64,000 nt of DNA, taken from assembly GCF_020165985.1 (NCBI RefSeq), contig NZ_JAIUKZ010000002.1, positions 38,638 to 102,637 on the forward strand, read 5' to 3'. The position numbers and the translations under genes are program-made. This DNA comes from Bacillus sp. RAR_GA_16. GTDB taxonomy: Bacteria; Bacillota; Bacilli; Bacillales; Guptibacillaceae. Position 1 is the first letter of the stretch. Every line of letters begins with the position of its first letter. Positions 18,139-27,080 of the stretch are shown here, piece after piece. Below the pieces are notes generated by a model. The model had not been told where the DNA came from, ran no database searches, and worked only from the letters and a program-made list of their open reading frames with translations.

Positions 18139-18825
18139 ATGAAACCAATACTTGAGACGTATGAAGAAGCGGTACATGAAGTGCAAGACGGAGCAACCAT
18201 TCTAGTTGGTGGTTTTGGTTTAGTCGGAATCCCAGAAAATTTAATTCTAGCATTAAAAGAGAAAGGAACTAAGGACTTAACCGTTATTTCCAATAATTGC
18301 GGAGTAGACGACTGGGGTCTGGGGCTTCTTCTTAAAAATAAACAGATTAAAAAAATGATTGGTTCTTATGTTGGAGAGAATAAAGAGTTTGAAAGACAGG
18401 TGCTTTCAGGAGAATTAGAAGTCGAGCTTATACCTCAAGGAACATTGGCAGAACGAATCAGAGCAGGTGGGGCAGGGATTCCAGCTTTTTATACGCCTGC
18501 TGGAGTCGGGACCCCGATTGCAGAAGGAAAAGAAGTAAGAACATTTAATGGAAAAGAATACTTGTTAGAAGAAGCGATTCACGCTGATTTTTCATTTGTT
18601 CGTGCTCTTAAAGGAGATATCATGGGGAATTTAATCTACAACAAAACTGCTCGAAACTTTAACCCAATGATTGCTGCAGCGGGGAAAGTAACCATTGCAG
18701 AAGTAGAAGAGTTAGTTGATATTGGTGAATTAGAACCAGATCGTATCCATACGCCAAGTATCTATGTTCAGAAGGTAATTGTTGGAGAGCAGCAAAAGAA
18801 GATCGAGCGATTAACAACGCGATAG
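18139..18825 (+). CDS. Succinyl-CoA:3-ketoacid CoA-transferase subunit A
   Basis: This is the alpha subunit (228 aa) of a two-subunit 3-oxoacid CoA-transferase. It moves CoA from succinyl-CoA to acetoacetate. The CoA-transferase glycine loop is seen in [17 protein letters not shown], with [14 protein letters not shown] and the [27 protein letters not shown] region typical of ScoA/AtoD (residues ~110-135). It is followed closely by scoB. Together they activate acetoacetate for the thiolase encoded upstream. Confidence 0.92.
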   Translation: MKPILETYEEAVHEVQDGATILVGGFGLVGIPENLILALKEKGTKDLTVISNNCGVDDWGLGLLLKNKQIKKMIGSYVGENKEFERQVLSGELEVELIPQGTLAERIRAGGAGIPAFYTPAGVGTPIAEGKEVRTFNGKEYLLEEAIHADFSFVRALKGDIMGNLIYNKTARNFNPMIAAAGKVTIAEVEELVDIGELEPDRIHTPSIYVQKVIVGEQQKKIERLTTR

Positions 18826-18835
18826 GAGGCAAATC

Positions 18836-19504
18836 ATGGTGAAAGTAGATAAAGCAGCGGTTCGTGAAAAGATTGCAAGACGTGCTGAGAAAGAAATTCT
18901 GGATGGATCATACGTGAACCTGGGAATTGGAATGCCAACAATGGTAGCTAACTACATTCCAGATGGGAAAAAAATTGTTCTTCAGTCGGAAAATGGCCTT
19001 CTTGGAATCGGACCATACCCAACTGAAGGAGAAGTGGATCCAGACTTAATTAACGCAGGGAAAGAGACGGTAACAGCCATGCAAGGAGCCGCTTATTTTG
19101 ATAGTGCTGAATCATTTGCTATGATTCGAGGCGGCCATATTGATGTAGCTATATTAGGAGGTATGGAAGTTTCAAAGGATGGAGACCTAGCAAATTGGAT
19201 GATCCCTGGAAAGATGATTAAAGGGATGGGAGGAGCAATGGATCTCGTTCACGGTGCGAAACGGATTGTCGTGATCATGGATCACGTTAATAAGAATGGA
19301 GAACCTAAAATTTTAAACTCATGCAGTCTCCCTCTTACCGGAAAAGGTGTTGTGAATCGTATCATAACAGATCGAGCTGTCTTTGACATTACTAATGAAG
19401 GACTTCTCTTAAAAGAAGTGGCAAATGGTTATAGTATAGAGGATATCCAAGGTTCAACCGAACCAGATTTGATCATTGTGGACCCATTGCTTGATGCTTT
19501 TTAA
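18836..19504 (+). CDS. Succinyl-CoA:3-ketoacid CoA-transferase subunit B
   Basis: The beta subunit (222 aa) carries the catalytic glutamate, Glu52 in QSENGLLGIGPYP, which forms the enzyme-CoA thioester. NLGIGMPTMVANYIP before it and GGHIDVAILGGMEV after it are also conserved. It starts at ATG 18836 (AGGAGGCAAATC upstream), 10 bases after scoA. It completes the acetoacetate-activating pair. Confidence 0.92.
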   Translation: MVKVDKAAVREKIARRAEKEILDGSYVNLGIGMPTMVANYIPDGKKIVLQSENGLLGIGPYPTEGEVDPDLINAGKETVTAMQGAAYFDSAESFAMIRGGHIDVAILGGMEVSKDGDLANWMIPGKMIKGMGGAMDLVHGAKRIVVIMDHVNKNGEPKILNSCSLPLTGKGVVNRIITDRAVFDITNEGLLLKEVANGYSIEDIQGSTEPDLIIVDPLLDAF

Positions 19505-19558
19505 AATTGGCTTTGTTAGCTTATAATGTTGATTTCTCAATTTAAATTCACAAAAATA

Positions 19559-19596
19559 GAAAGAGCGCAGTCCTATGACTGGGCTCTTCTTTTCAT
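19559..19596. terminator. Terminator after scoB, shared with convergent reductase gene
   Basis: A stem of AAGAGCGCAGTC against GACTGGGCTCTT (one internal mismatch, CTAT loop) with a T-rich tail on the plus side. It adjoins the stop of the convergent aldo/keto reductase. Confidence 0.8.
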
Positions 19597-20507
19597 TAAC
19601 GATGTTTATCGTAAACATTCATTTTGGATACGGCTTGTATATTCTGAATTTCCTCACGTGTTAAGTCCGGTGCATGTTGAGCGGTAAGATTCGCAAGCAG
19701 CTGCTCTCTCCGACTAGCCCCAGGAATCACGGTCGCTACCGCAGGATGAGCAAGAGCATATCTTAGCGCCGTTTGAGTTAAATTACGCTGATCTCCCTTT
19801 ATCTCAGAAAGCTGATTTACTGTTTCAATAACATCGAATTTGGAATAGTCCAGAAAACCATCTTCTCTTACTTTGTCTGAGTATTGATCTGTTAACATTC
19901 CTTTTGCGAGAGGACCTCTGGCGATCACGCTGATATTATTGTCGTGTAATAAATCGAGCATTTCTTCTTCAGGACGACGATCGAGAATACTGTATTGCAT
20001 CATCACTGAAGCAATAGAAGATTTTTTTACGTATTCTCGAATGACATTTGGTCGAATGCTAGATATTCCGTATTCGCTAATCAGACCTTCTTCTTTTAAC
20101 TCTTCAAATGCTTCAATTGTTTCATCAATTGGGTCTTCAATCGTTCCACCGTGTAGTTGAAAAAGGTCTATGTGATTCGTTTTCAAACGTTTTAAACTAT
20201 CTTTTAAAGCTGCTTTAATATGCTTTTTAGAAGGGTCCCAGTACCAACCTTCTTTTCCTTGTTCAAAATGATTGCCTGCTTTGGTTGCAAGCACAACCGA
20301 ATCTCTTCGATCTCGCAAAGCTTCTCCTACAATTTCTTCGTTTAAGCCGAATTCATACAAGTCTGCCGTATCGATAAAGGTAACGCCATTATCGATGGCC
20401 TCGTGAATGAGTGAAATTGCTTTCGATCGATCTGTCCCTAACGACATCGTACCTAGACCGATTTCGCTTACCTTAAGCTTTGAGTTTCCAAGTTGATTCC
20501 TTTTCAT
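19596..20507 (-). CDS. Aldo/keto reductase, YqkF-like
   Basis: This 303-aa NADPH-dependent reductase is close to B. subtilis YqkF. It has the family opening LGNSKLKVSEIGLGTMSLG, the catalytic Asp/Tyr in FIDTADLYEFG, Lys in LATKAG, and His in LFQLHGG. C-terminal cofactor-binding residues are in VATVIPGASRREQL. The GGGGAGG site fits either ATG 20507 or TTG 20513. The substrate is unknown. Next to mciZ and nudF, as in B. subtilis. Confidence 0.88.
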   Translation of the reverse strand: MKRNQLGNSKLKVSEIGLGTMSLGTDRSKAISLIHEAIDNGVTFIDTADLYEFGLNEEIVGEALRDRRDSVVLATKAGNHFEQGKEGWYWDPSKKHIKAALKDSLKRLKTNHIDLFQLHGGTIEDPIDETIEAFEELKEEGLISEYGISSIRPNVIREYVKKSSIASVMMQYSILDRRPEEEMLDLLHDNNISVIARGPLAKGMLTDQYSDKVREDGFLDYSKFDVIETVNQLSEIKGDQRNLTQTALRYALAHPAVATVIPGASRREQLLANLTAQHAPDLTREEIQNIQAVSKMNVYDKHR

Positions 20508-20645
20508 AACCAAACATACCTCCCCAAATTGAATCTATGTCAAGTGTATCGTGAGAGGAGATTTCATGCCAATAATATGCTAACTACTGATGTCTTGTCA
20601 CCTATAAAATCACCTGCTATAGTTAAAAGCAATAGGAGGGGTAGC

Positions 20646-21185
20646 ATGGCAAATGAAGCGTTACTTATAATTGATATGAGCAACGATTTTATTCATGACG
20701 AGGGTGGACTTACTTCAGGGAAGGTGGGGCAGGAAATTGTTCCAAATATCATAACGCTAGCAAATGAATTTCTTCAAGAAGGAAAAGAAGTGATCATTTG
20801 TATGGACGCCCACGAAGAAAACGATGAGCACTTTGCGATTTGGCCAGTACATAATGTAATCGGAACGTGGGGTCAAGAGTTGTACGGCGAATTGAACACG
20901 TGGTTTGAAGAGAATAAAAACCATTCACACGTAACTTATGTAGCAAAGCCTGAATATGATGCTTTTTACAACACAAACTTAGAAGAGATTTTACATTCTA
21001 AAAAAGTAGACATTGTCCACCTTTCAGGGGTATGTACAGATATATGTGATTTCCTGACCGCATATGGCGCCTATGCAAGAGGTTTCCATACAGTTGCTCA
21101 TCGTTCTGGTATGGCAACATTTACTGAACATCATGAGGTTTTTCTTCAACAGATGAAAAATATTTTCAAAACAGAAATTCGTTAA
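20646..21185 (+). CDS. Cysteine hydrolase, isochorismatase family (nicotinamidase-like)
   Basis: This 179-aa enzyme belongs to the isochorismatase-like hydrolases. The catalytic triad is visible: Asp in IIDMSNDF, Lys in YVAKPEYDAF, and Cys in LSGVCTDICD. The metal-binding pattern MDAHEENDEHFAIWPVHN is what nicotinamidases (PncA, B. subtilis YueJ) use, so conversion of nicotinamide to nicotinate is likely. ATG 20646 follows AATAGGAGGGG; an upstream in-frame start at 20493 would overlap the divergent gene and has no support. Confidence 0.85.
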   Translation: MANEALLIIDMSNDFIHDEGGLTSGKVGQEIVPNIITLANEFLQEGKEVIICMDAHEENDEHFAIWPVHNVIGTWGQELYGELNTWFEENKNHSHVTYVAKPEYDAFYNTNLEEILHSKKVDIVHLSGVCTDICDFLTAYGAYARGFHTVAHRSGMATFTEHHEVFLQQMKNIFKTEIR

Positions 21186-21189
21186 ACGG

Positions 21190-21222
21190 AAAACGCTGCC
21201 ATACCACTGGCAGCGTTTTTAA
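21190..21222. terminator. Terminator after the nicotinamidase-like gene
   Basis: AAACGCTGCCA/TGGCAGCGTTT stem followed by TT-rich tail. The converging mciZ ends just past it. Confidence 0.88.
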
Positions 21223-21224
21223 TT

Positions 21225-21383
21225 TTATTGAATTAACCTAAGATGAGACTTTGTACGAACTGAAGGAGCGTGAATCCATTCTTCAATTGTTTCATAATGA
21301 TTCATATAGTGTCTAATCATTAATTGAATTTGCTTTGGCTTTCCAACCATTGTTACACCATTGGGTTGAATATAAACTTTCAT
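21225..21383 (-). CDS. MciZ, FtsZ-inhibiting sporulation peptide
   Basis: A 52-aa product begins MKVYIQPNGVTMVGKPKQIQ and includes YETIEEWIHAP. From memory, B. subtilis MciZ (40 aa, mother-cell inhibitor of FtsZ) begins MKV, has P-GV-VGK, a helical middle and ends with a WI-xP segment. The pattern matches, and this copy has about 12 extra C-terminal residues. The ATG follows AGGAGG (21392-21397, minus strand). The location between a YqkF-type reductase and nudF is the same as in B. subtilis. MciZ caps FtsZ filaments in the mother cell after polar septation. Confidence 0.8.
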   Translation of the reverse strand: MKVYIQPNGVTMVGKPKQIQLMIRHYMNHYETIEEWIHAPSVRTKSHLRLIQ

Positions 21384-21490
21384 AACCAGAACCTCCTAAA
21401 TAGTTCGATACTGCCTTTCACTATTATTTGTCTTATGTGATAGACTTTATGTATCGATTCGAATTTTTAGAACCAGGAGATGATGAACGA

Positions 21491-22033
21491 ATGGACCATT
21501 TATATGAAAAGACCTTGCACTCAGAAACAATTTATGAAGGTCGAATTATTGACGTAAGAGTAGAGGATGTTCAGTTACCGAATGGAAAACAAAGCAAGCG
21601 GGAACTAATTGATCACCCTGGAGCAGTTGCAATTATTGCCCAAACACCAGATGGGAAATTATTAGCTGTTAGGCAATACCGCAAAGCCCTTGGCAAAGCG
21701 ATTGTAGAAATTCCAGCCGGTAAACTTGAACAGGGTGAAGAGCCTGAAGTAACGGCTGTTCGTGAGTTAGAAGAAGAAACGGGATATACATGTGAAAAGC
21801 TTGAAAAGGTGATCTCATTTTACACTTCTCCCGGTTTTGCTAACGAACTTGTTCATTTATACGTTGCGAAGGGATTATCGAAAAAGGGAGATCAGTCTGC
21901 TGATGAAGATGAATTTCTTGATTTGCTCCATCTTTCAATAGAAGAAATGGAAGAAATGCTAGTCACTCAGGAAATCCATGACGCAAAGACGGCATATGCA
22001 CTCATGTACTTAAACATGAAGCGATTAAAATGA
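21491..22033 (+). CDS. ADP-ribose pyrophosphatase (Nudix hydrolase)
   Basis: This 180-aa Nudix enzyme hydrolyses ADP-ribose to AMP and ribose 5-phosphate. The Nudix box GKLEQGEEPEVTAVRELEEE is complete, preceded by IVEIPAG and followed by FYTSPGFANELVHLY, which is typical of ADP-ribose-specific NudF. ATG 21491 after AGGAGATGATG gives the family's usual length; the in-frame ATG at 21428 would add 21 unlike residues. Its stop overlaps the next gene (ATGA). Confidence 0.92.
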   Translation: MDHLYEKTLHSETIYEGRIIDVRVEDVQLPNGKQSKRELIDHPGAVAIIAQTPDGKLLAVRQYRKALGKAIVEIPAGKLEQGEEPEVTAVRELEEETGYTCEKLEKVISFYTSPGFANELVHLYVAKGLSKKGDQSADEDEFLDLLHLSIEEMEEMLVTQEIHDAKTAYALMYLNMKRLK

Positions 22034-23184
22034 ATTCCTGCTATGCTGACTTCCATATTCATATTGGGAGAACGAGGTCCAATAAACCAGTAAAAATAAC
22101 TGGGTCTAAGTCTTTAACCCTTTCTTCTATTTTAAAAGAAGCGGGAATTAGAAAAGGTTTAAATATGATAGGCGTGATTGATTGTCACGTTCCTGAAGTA
22201 ATAGCGGAAATAGAAGAGTCAATAGTTAGTGGTTTAAGTTACGAATTGAGAGATGGCGGAATTCGCTTCAATACACTTACTCTCATTTTAGGAACTGAAA
22301 TTGAAATCTATGATAAAAATTGTCATGGTCCTATTCACGTACTAGTGTATTTGCCGGATTTAGCAAAAATGAAACATTTTTCAGAATGGTTAAAGCACCG
22401 CATGAAAAACGTTACGCTAAGCTCTCAGAGAATTTACGAAAAAGCAGTAGTCATTCAAGAGAAAATAAGAGAACTTGAGGGCGTGTTTATACCTGCTCAT
22501 GTATTCACTCCGTTTAAGAGTGTTTATGGTAAAGGGGTTCATCGGTCTATTAGTGAAGTCTTTGATCTTAGTCAAATTGACGGGGTTGAACTCGGCCTTT
22601 CTTCAGACACGAAAATGGCAGACCAACTCCATGAACTTCACAACTTTCCCTATTTAACAAATTCTGACGCCCACTCACTACAAAAAATAGCTAGGGAATA
22701 CCAGCTTTTAACTGTAAAAGAGGCCTCATTTCTCGAGTGGAAGAAAGCTTTAAACGGTGAGGGAGGAAGAGGGATTAAAGCGAATTTTGGCTTGAGTCCA
22801 AAACTTGGTAAGTATTACGTAACCCTTTGTTCTCGTTGTCACACCCCTGTTCATCAGATTCCTTGCGAAACTTGTGGTGGTCAAGAAGTTGTGAAAGGAG
22901 TTTCGAACCGAATTCAAGAATTGAGTTCTGCCGTTTCTTTCCCTGAGCGGCCACCTTACATTCACCACATACCTTTAGATTTTCTTCCTGGTCTTGGTGC
23001 GAAAACATATGAGCGCCTTTTAATGACATTTGGCACCGAAATGAATATTCTCCATCACGTATGCGAAAGTGATTTGGCTGAAGTAGTGGGAAAAACTCTC
23101 GCTCACCTTATTGTCCTTTCTAGGAGTGGAGAACTTGAAATAAAGCAAGGTGGTGGGGGTTCTTACGGGAAAGTGATCTATTAA
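22030..23184 (+). CDS. Endonuclease Q family protein (YqxK-like)
   Basis: This 384-aa protein has an N-terminal PHP-type phosphoesterase domain (YADFHIHIGRTRS, GVIDCH, IPAHVFTPFKSVYG, NSDAHS) and a four-cysteine zinc module (CSRCH...CETCGG at about residues 262-278), then a helix-hairpin-helix-like end (FLPGLGAKTYERLL). This is the layout of EndoQ, which nicks DNA 5' of deaminated bases such as uracil and hypoxanthine. Translationally coupled to nudF. Confidence 0.88.
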   Translation: MNSCYADFHIHIGRTRSNKPVKITGSKSLTLSSILKEAGIRKGLNMIGVIDCHVPEVIAEIEESIVSGLSYELRDGGIRFNTLTLILGTEIEIYDKNCHGPIHVLVYLPDLAKMKHFSEWLKHRMKNVTLSSQRIYEKAVVIQEKIRELEGVFIPAHVFTPFKSVYGKGVHRSISEVFDLSQIDGVELGLSSDTKMADQLHELHNFPYLTNSDAHSLQKIAREYQLLTVKEASFLEWKKALNGEGGRGIKANFGLSPKLGKYYVTLCSRCHTPVHQIPCETCGGQEVVKGVSNRIQELSSAVSFPERPPYIHHIPLDFLPGLGAKTYERLLMTFGTEMNILHHVCESDLAEVVGKTLAHLIVLSRSGELEIKQGGGGSYGKVIY

Positions 23185-23190
23185 AAGAGA

Positions 23191-23215
23191 TAATCTATCG
23201 ATCAGTCATACGCAT
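23191..23215 (+). promoter_or_regulatory. Possible SigE promoter for spoIIM
   Basis: A CATACGCAT -10-like element (23207-23215) has an ATAAT-like -35 about 12 bases upstream. SpoIIM is SigE-dependent in B. subtilis. The match is partial. Confidence 0.35.
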
Positions 23216-23265
23216 CCCTCTTATTTCATAGACTTTACCAAAGGTGGTATGAAGGGGGAAGGCGT

Positions 23266-23908
23266 ATGAATCGGAGTAGCCGTTTGAAACAAATGATATC
23301 CGCTCACCTATCAGAATCAGTTATCGCTCTACACATTTATCGCTGTTTTATTTTTGATGGGAATTGTGTTTGGAGCTGTTATTGTAAATAGTTTAAGCTT
23401 TACTCAAAAAGAAGAGCTCGCCGTTTATTTAAGTCGTTTTTTTGGACAAGTATCCGACGGTCAATTTGCAACTTCTTCTGAAATGTTTCAGCAGAGTCTC
23501 ACTCATTATGCGAAGTATATCGGTATGATGTGGCTTCTTGGTCTTACCATTATTGGTCTTCCTATTGTATTAGTCATGCTTTTTCTGAAAGGAATCGTTG
23601 TCGGCTTTACGGTAGGATTTTTAGTTAACCAAATGAGCTGGAAAGGTTTTTTATTAGCTTTCGTTTCTGTTTTTCCTCAAAATATCTTAGCGGTGCCAGT
23701 GATGATTGTTGTAGCGACTGCTTCCTTAACATTTTCACTTAGGCTTATGAAACAATTATTTATGAAAAGGCGGGTAGAACCTATTCTTCCTCCATTTATT
23801 AGGTTTTCAGGAATTATCCTTTGTGCACTGGGAGTTTTATGTATAGCCGCCTGGTTTGAAGCATACCTATCGCCAGGATTAATAAAAGCGGTAGTAGATA
23901 TGAAGTGA
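23266..23908 (+). pseudogene. Stage II sporulation protein M, frameshifted near the N-terminus
   Basis: SpoIIM is a polytopic protein of the SpoIID-M-P complex that drives septal peptidoglycan thinning and engulfment. From ATG 23266 (GGGGGAAGG upstream) the frame reads MNRSSRLKQMISAHLS, then goes off. The other frame continues LSLYTFIAVLFLMG and FGAVIVNSL to the end. Deleting one A at 23315-23316 (CAGAATCAG to CAGATCAG) gives HLSDQLSLYTF and a 213-aa protein, matching the ~214 aa of B. subtilis SpoIIM. As written, the first membrane helix is lost. An internal ATG (23354) would give only 184 aa. Confidence 0.88.
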
Positions 23909-23915
23909 ATTTAAA

Positions 23916-23965
23916 ATTATTATCATCTAATAATGATTTTCTTTTTGGGTTGATAATGATTTTAA
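23916..23965 (+). promoter_or_regulatory. Candidate Fur/PerR boxes upstream of fur
   Basis: ATTATTATCA...TAATAATGAT (23916-23937) and TGATAATGATTTTAA (23951-23965, 12 of 14 positions of the TGATAAT-N-ATTATCA box) lie just before the -35. The fur promoter -10 also includes TTATAATGA, a PerR half-site. This suggests metal- or peroxide-responsive autocontrol. Confidence 0.5.
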
Positions 23966-23966
23966 T

Positions 23967-23995
23967 TTGACACCCTTTTCCCTACTGCTTATAAT
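23967..23995 (+). promoter_or_regulatory. SigA promoter of fur
   Basis: Perfect consensus: TTGACA (23967-23972), 17-base spacer, TATAAT (23990-23995), 35 bases before the fur start. Confidence 0.85.
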
Positions 23996-24029
23996 GAAAA
24001 TGGCATCGATCGAGGGAGGGAAATGGGAC

Positions 24030-24509
24030 ATGGAAAGCAGAATCGATCGAATTAAGAAACACCTTCATTCTCAAAGCTATAAATTAACACCGCAACGGGA
24101 AGCAACCGTTCGTGTTCTTCTTGAGAACGAAGAAGACCATTTAAGTGCAGAAGATGTGTATTTACTTGTAAAAGAGAAATCTCCTGAAATTGGCTTAGCG
24201 ACAGTCTATCGGACGCTTGAACTTCTAGCTGAATTAAAAATTGTTGATAAAATCAACTTTGGCGATGGTGTGTCAAGATTTGATCTGCGTCAAGAGGGCG
24301 CGGCCCATTTTCATCATCACCTTGTTTGCATTGAGTGTGGTGCAGTGGATGAAATTCAGGAAGATTTACTTGGAGATGTAGAAAAAGTAGTTGAAAACGA
24401 TTGGAACTTTAAGATCAAAGATCATCGACTAACATTTCATGGAATCTGTTATCGCTGTCAAAAGCAGGAAGATAAAGAGCCTACCGAACAAGCAATTAAC
24501 CATACTTAA
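24030..24509 (+). CDS. Ferric uptake regulator family protein, Fur
   Basis: This is a 159-aa metal-dependent repressor. It has the winged helix with SAEDVYLLVKEKSPEIGLATVYRTLE, the metal sites in AAHFHHHLVCIECG and the structural-zinc second pair CYRCQ. By synteny (spoIIM, fur, yqzK, xerD, as in B. subtilis) it is Fur rather than PerR or Zur. It starts at ATG 24030 after CGAGGGAGGG; upstream in-frame starts overlap the promoter. It sits behind a consensus SigA promoter with Fur/PerR-like boxes. Confidence 0.92.
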   Translation: MESRIDRIKKHLHSQSYKLTPQREATVRVLLENEEDHLSAEDVYLLVKEKSPEIGLATVYRTLELLAELKIVDKINFGDGVSRFDLRQEGAAHFHHHLVCIECGAVDEIQEDLLGDVEKVVENDWNFKIKDHRLTFHGICYRCQKQEDKEPTEQAINHT

Positions 24510-24560
24510 TAGTTTTAAACAACTTTTATGACCCTCTAAATCCTAACGATGTATAAAAAT

Positions 24561-24595
24561 CTCCATCTCTGGCATATCTTTTACTAGAGATGGAG
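24561..24595 (+). promoter_or_regulatory. Hairpin that includes the yqzK ribosome binding site
   Basis: CTCCATCTCT (24561-24570) pairs perfectly with AGAGATGGAG (24586-24595). The 3' arm contains most of the GGAGGTG site for the TTG start at 24606. There is no T run, so it is not a terminator. It could limit translation of yqzK. Confidence 0.55.
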
Positions 24596-24605
24596 GTGCG
24601 TTAGA

Positions 24606-24833
24606 TTGAAACAGGGTCTATTGCTTGTGTTAGATACAATGAAAGTTTTCTTGCTTTTTACTGGATGTACTTTACTATTTTACTTTGGCATTCTCTGGGT
24701 AAATCAAGAATACCAGAATTACCATCGTTATGATGTGCCACAAGGAAAAGCGGTGAAAGTCGTTCAGATGGAATCGAATACTCAGCACACTTTCCTTGAA
24801 AGGCTCAATTTGTTTTACCAGATTGGTGAATAA
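24606..24833 (+). CDS. DUF4227 family membrane protein, YqzK-like
   Basis: This 75-aa protein has one hydrophobic segment ([19 protein letters not shown], residues ~14-32) and a soluble tail with [15 protein letters not shown] and a terminal [12 protein letters not shown]. subtilis YqzK between fur and xerD has the same size and position. The function is unknown. Start is TTG 24606 after GGAGGTG, inside a hairpin. Confidence 0.82.
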   Translation: MKQGLLLVLDTMKVFLLFTGCTLLFYFGILWVNQEYQNYHRYDVPQGKAVKVVQMESNTQHTFLERLNLFYQIGE

Positions 24834-24846
24834 AGGAGCGTTTGCA

Positions 24847-25737
24847 ATGGAAGATCAGGTACAGGATTTTTTGCATTATTTAATTGTTGAACGGAGCCTG
24901 TCCAAAAATACGCTCGATGCATACCGGCGAGACCTGGCTCAATATTTAAAGCATTTACAGGAAAATGAGAAAATATCTTCTTTTAATGACGTCAGGCGCA
25001 TGCATATTGTGAACTACCTCTATGCGCTTCGGGACAGCGGGAAAGCATCAACGACAGTTGCTCGAAACATAGCCTCGATACGAGCCTTTCATCAATTTCT
25101 ACTTCGAGAAAAAGCAGCTGAACAGGATCCTTCTGTACATATCGAAACACCCAAGACAGAACGGAAGTTACCAAAAATCCTTTCAACGGCAGAAGTAGAA
25201 CAATTATTAGAGGCGCCAGATTATTCTACTCCATTTGGTAAACGAGATCGGGCTATGCTAGAGGTTTTGTATGCAACAGGTTTACGTGTTAGTGAACTGA
25301 TCGATTTAAAAATGGAAGATATCCATTTATCAATGGGGTTTATTCGAACGATTGGTAAGGGAAATAAAGAACGAATTGTACCATTAGGTAAAATGGCAAG
25401 AGATGCCCTTACAACGTATCTTGATGAGGGTAGAGGACAGTTAATGAAAAAGAATCGAACCGATATGTTGTTTTTGAATCATCGAGGTGAGAGCCTATCA
25501 AGACAGGGTTTCTGGAAAATTCTTAAAAAGCTAGCGATACAAGCTAACATTACAAAGCCTCTTACCCCACATACGTTAAGGCATTCATTTGCTACCCATT
25601 TATTAGAAAATGGTGCTGATTTAAGAGCGGTACAAGAACTTCTTGGACATGCTGATATTTCGACGACCCAGATCTATACACATGTAACAAAAGCAAGGCT
25701 GAAGGATATCTATTCTACCTATCATCCTCGCGCTTAA
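24847..25737 (+). CDS. Site-specific tyrosine recombinase XerD
   Basis: This 296-aa recombinase (RipX in B. subtilis) resolves chromosome dimers at dif together with CodV/XerC. It has an N-terminal SAM-like domain ([22 protein letters not shown]) and the catalytic core: Arg in [13 protein letters not shown], Lys in [10 protein letters not shown], His-x-x-Arg in [12 protein letters not shown], His in [11 protein letters not shown] and the nucleophile Tyr in IYTHV. ATG 24847 follows AAGGAGCG; the upstream in-frame ATG overlaps yqzK. Confidence 0.93.
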   Translation: MEDQVQDFLHYLIVERSLSKNTLDAYRRDLAQYLKHLQENEKISSFNDVRRMHIVNYLYALRDSGKASTTVARNIASIRAFHQFLLREKAAEQDPSVHIETPKTERKLPKILSTAEVEQLLEAPDYSTPFGKRDRAMLEVLYATGLRVSELIDLKMEDIHLSMGFIRTIGKGNKERIVPLGKMARDALTTYLDEGRGQLMKKNRTDMLFLNHRGESLSRQGFWKILKKLAIQANITKPLTPHTLRHSFATHLLENGADLRAVQELLGHADISTTQIYTHVTKARLKDIYSTYHPRA

Positions 25738-25754
25738 TAAAGGTACTCCCCCAG

Positions 25755-25795
25755 AAAAAGGTCTGGTCTCTGGCCAGATTTTTCTTTTTTTCTGC
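25755..25795 (+). terminator. Terminator after xerD
   Basis: TCTGG...CCAGA hairpin flanked by A- and T-rich arms with a T run. Confidence 0.7.
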
Positions 25796-25797
25796 TT

Positions 25798-25812
25798 TCG
25801 TAAACGCATTCA
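25798..25812 (+). promoter_or_regulatory. Possible cre site upstream of deoB
   Basis: TCGTAAACGCATTCA agrees with the cre consensus at all but one fixed position (second base). It would put nucleoside salvage under CcpA. Confidence 0.35.
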
Positions 25813-25880
25813 CATATGTGTTTTTTGTTTTTTCGAGGGAATAATAAATTTGAATAGATTATGGAACGAGGAGGATATAT

Positions 25881-27059
25881 ATGACAAAACGTTTTAAGAG
25901 AGTATTTTTAGTAGTAATGGATTCAGTGGGAATCGGTGAAGCTCCGGACGCTGATCAATTTGATGATGTAGGCGCAGACACTTTAGGCCATATTGCTGAC
26001 CATATGAATGGACTTAAAATGCCCAATATGGAGAAGTTAGGACTAGGTAATATCCGCGAACTAAATGGTATCTCGAAAGCTGATCAGCCTATGGCGCACT
26101 ATACAAAAATGATGGAAGCTTCTAACGGAAAAGATACGATGACTGGACATTGGGAAATTATGGGTCTCCATATAGAGCAACCGTTTCGAACGTTCCCGGA
26201 CGGTTTTCCTGATAAGCTCATTTCAGAACTTGAGAATAGGACTGGAAGAAAAATTATTGGAAATAAACCTGCTTCCGGCACTGAGATTCTAGTCGAGCTT
26301 GGTGAAGAGCATGTTAAAACAGGCGCCCTTATTGTTTATACTTCCGCAGATTCTGTTTTGCAAATTGCTGCACATGAAGATGTGGTACCACTTGATGAAC
26401 TTTATCACATTTGTGAGATTGCAAGAGAAATGACGAAAGCAGAAGAATATATGGTAGGAAGAGTCATTGCTCGGCCGTTCATCGGTGAAGCAGGCGATTT
26501 TAAACGGACGTCCAATCGCCATGATTATGCACTAAAACCTTTTGGACATACAGTAATGAATGAGCTAGAGGACAATGGAAAAGATGTCATTGCTATCGGA
26601 AAAATCTCTGACATTTATGATGGAGAAGGTGTTACGAAGTCGCTTCGTACAAAGTCTAATATGGATGGCATGGATAAGCTTATTGAAACCCAACAAATGC
26701 AATTTGAAGGAATTAGTTTCCTTAACCTTGTTGACTTTGATGCACTATTCGGCCACAGAAGAGATCCACAGGGTTATGGTGAAGCGCTAGAAGAGTATGA
26801 CGAGAGACTGACAGAAGTTCTTGAACGTATGGAAGATGATGATTTGCTACTGATTACAGCAGATCATGGGAATGACCCAATCCATCATGGAACGGACCAC
26901 ACGCGTGAATATGTCCCATTACTCGCTTATCATAAAGGAATTAAAGAAGCAGTAGACCTTGGTATCCGTCAAACATTCGCAGATGTTGGCGCAACGATTG
27001 CGGATAATTTTGAGGTAACGTTACCAGAACACGGGACTAGCTTTCTTGAGAAGCTTTAA
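25881..27059 (+). CDS. Phosphopentomutase
   Basis: This 392-aa enzyme of the alkaline phosphatase superfamily converts (deoxy)ribose 1-phosphate to the 5-phosphate. The metal/nucleotide site is in [14 protein letters not shown], the phosphorylated Thr in [10 protein letters not shown], and metal ligands in [19 protein letters not shown]. It starts at ATG 25881 with GAGGAGG upstream. It is first in deoB-punA-pdp, so products of the two phosphorylases feed straight into it. Confidence 0.94.
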   Translation: MTKRFKRVFLVVMDSVGIGEAPDADQFDDVGADTLGHIADHMNGLKMPNMEKLGLGNIRELNGISKADQPMAHYTKMMEASNGKDTMTGHWEIMGLHIEQPFRTFPDGFPDKLISELENRTGRKIIGNKPASGTEILVELGEEHVKTGALIVYTSADSVLQIAAHEDVVPLDELYHICEIAREMTKAEEYMVGRVIARPFIGEAGDFKRTSNRHDYALKPFGHTVMNELEDNGKDVIAIGKISDIYDGEGVTKSLRTKSNMDGMDKLIETQQMQFEGISFLNLVDFDALFGHRRDPQGYGEALEEYDERLTEVLERMEDDDLLLITADHGNDPIHHGTDHTREYVPLLAYHKGIKEAVDLGIRQTFADVGATIADNFEVTLPEHGTSFLEKL

Positions 27060-27080
27060 GAATCAAGAGGAGGAACAAAA

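Noticed and set aside
20493..20645. N-terminal extension of the nicotinamidase-like protein
   Set aside because: It overlaps the divergent reductase gene and the family domain starts just after ATG 20646.
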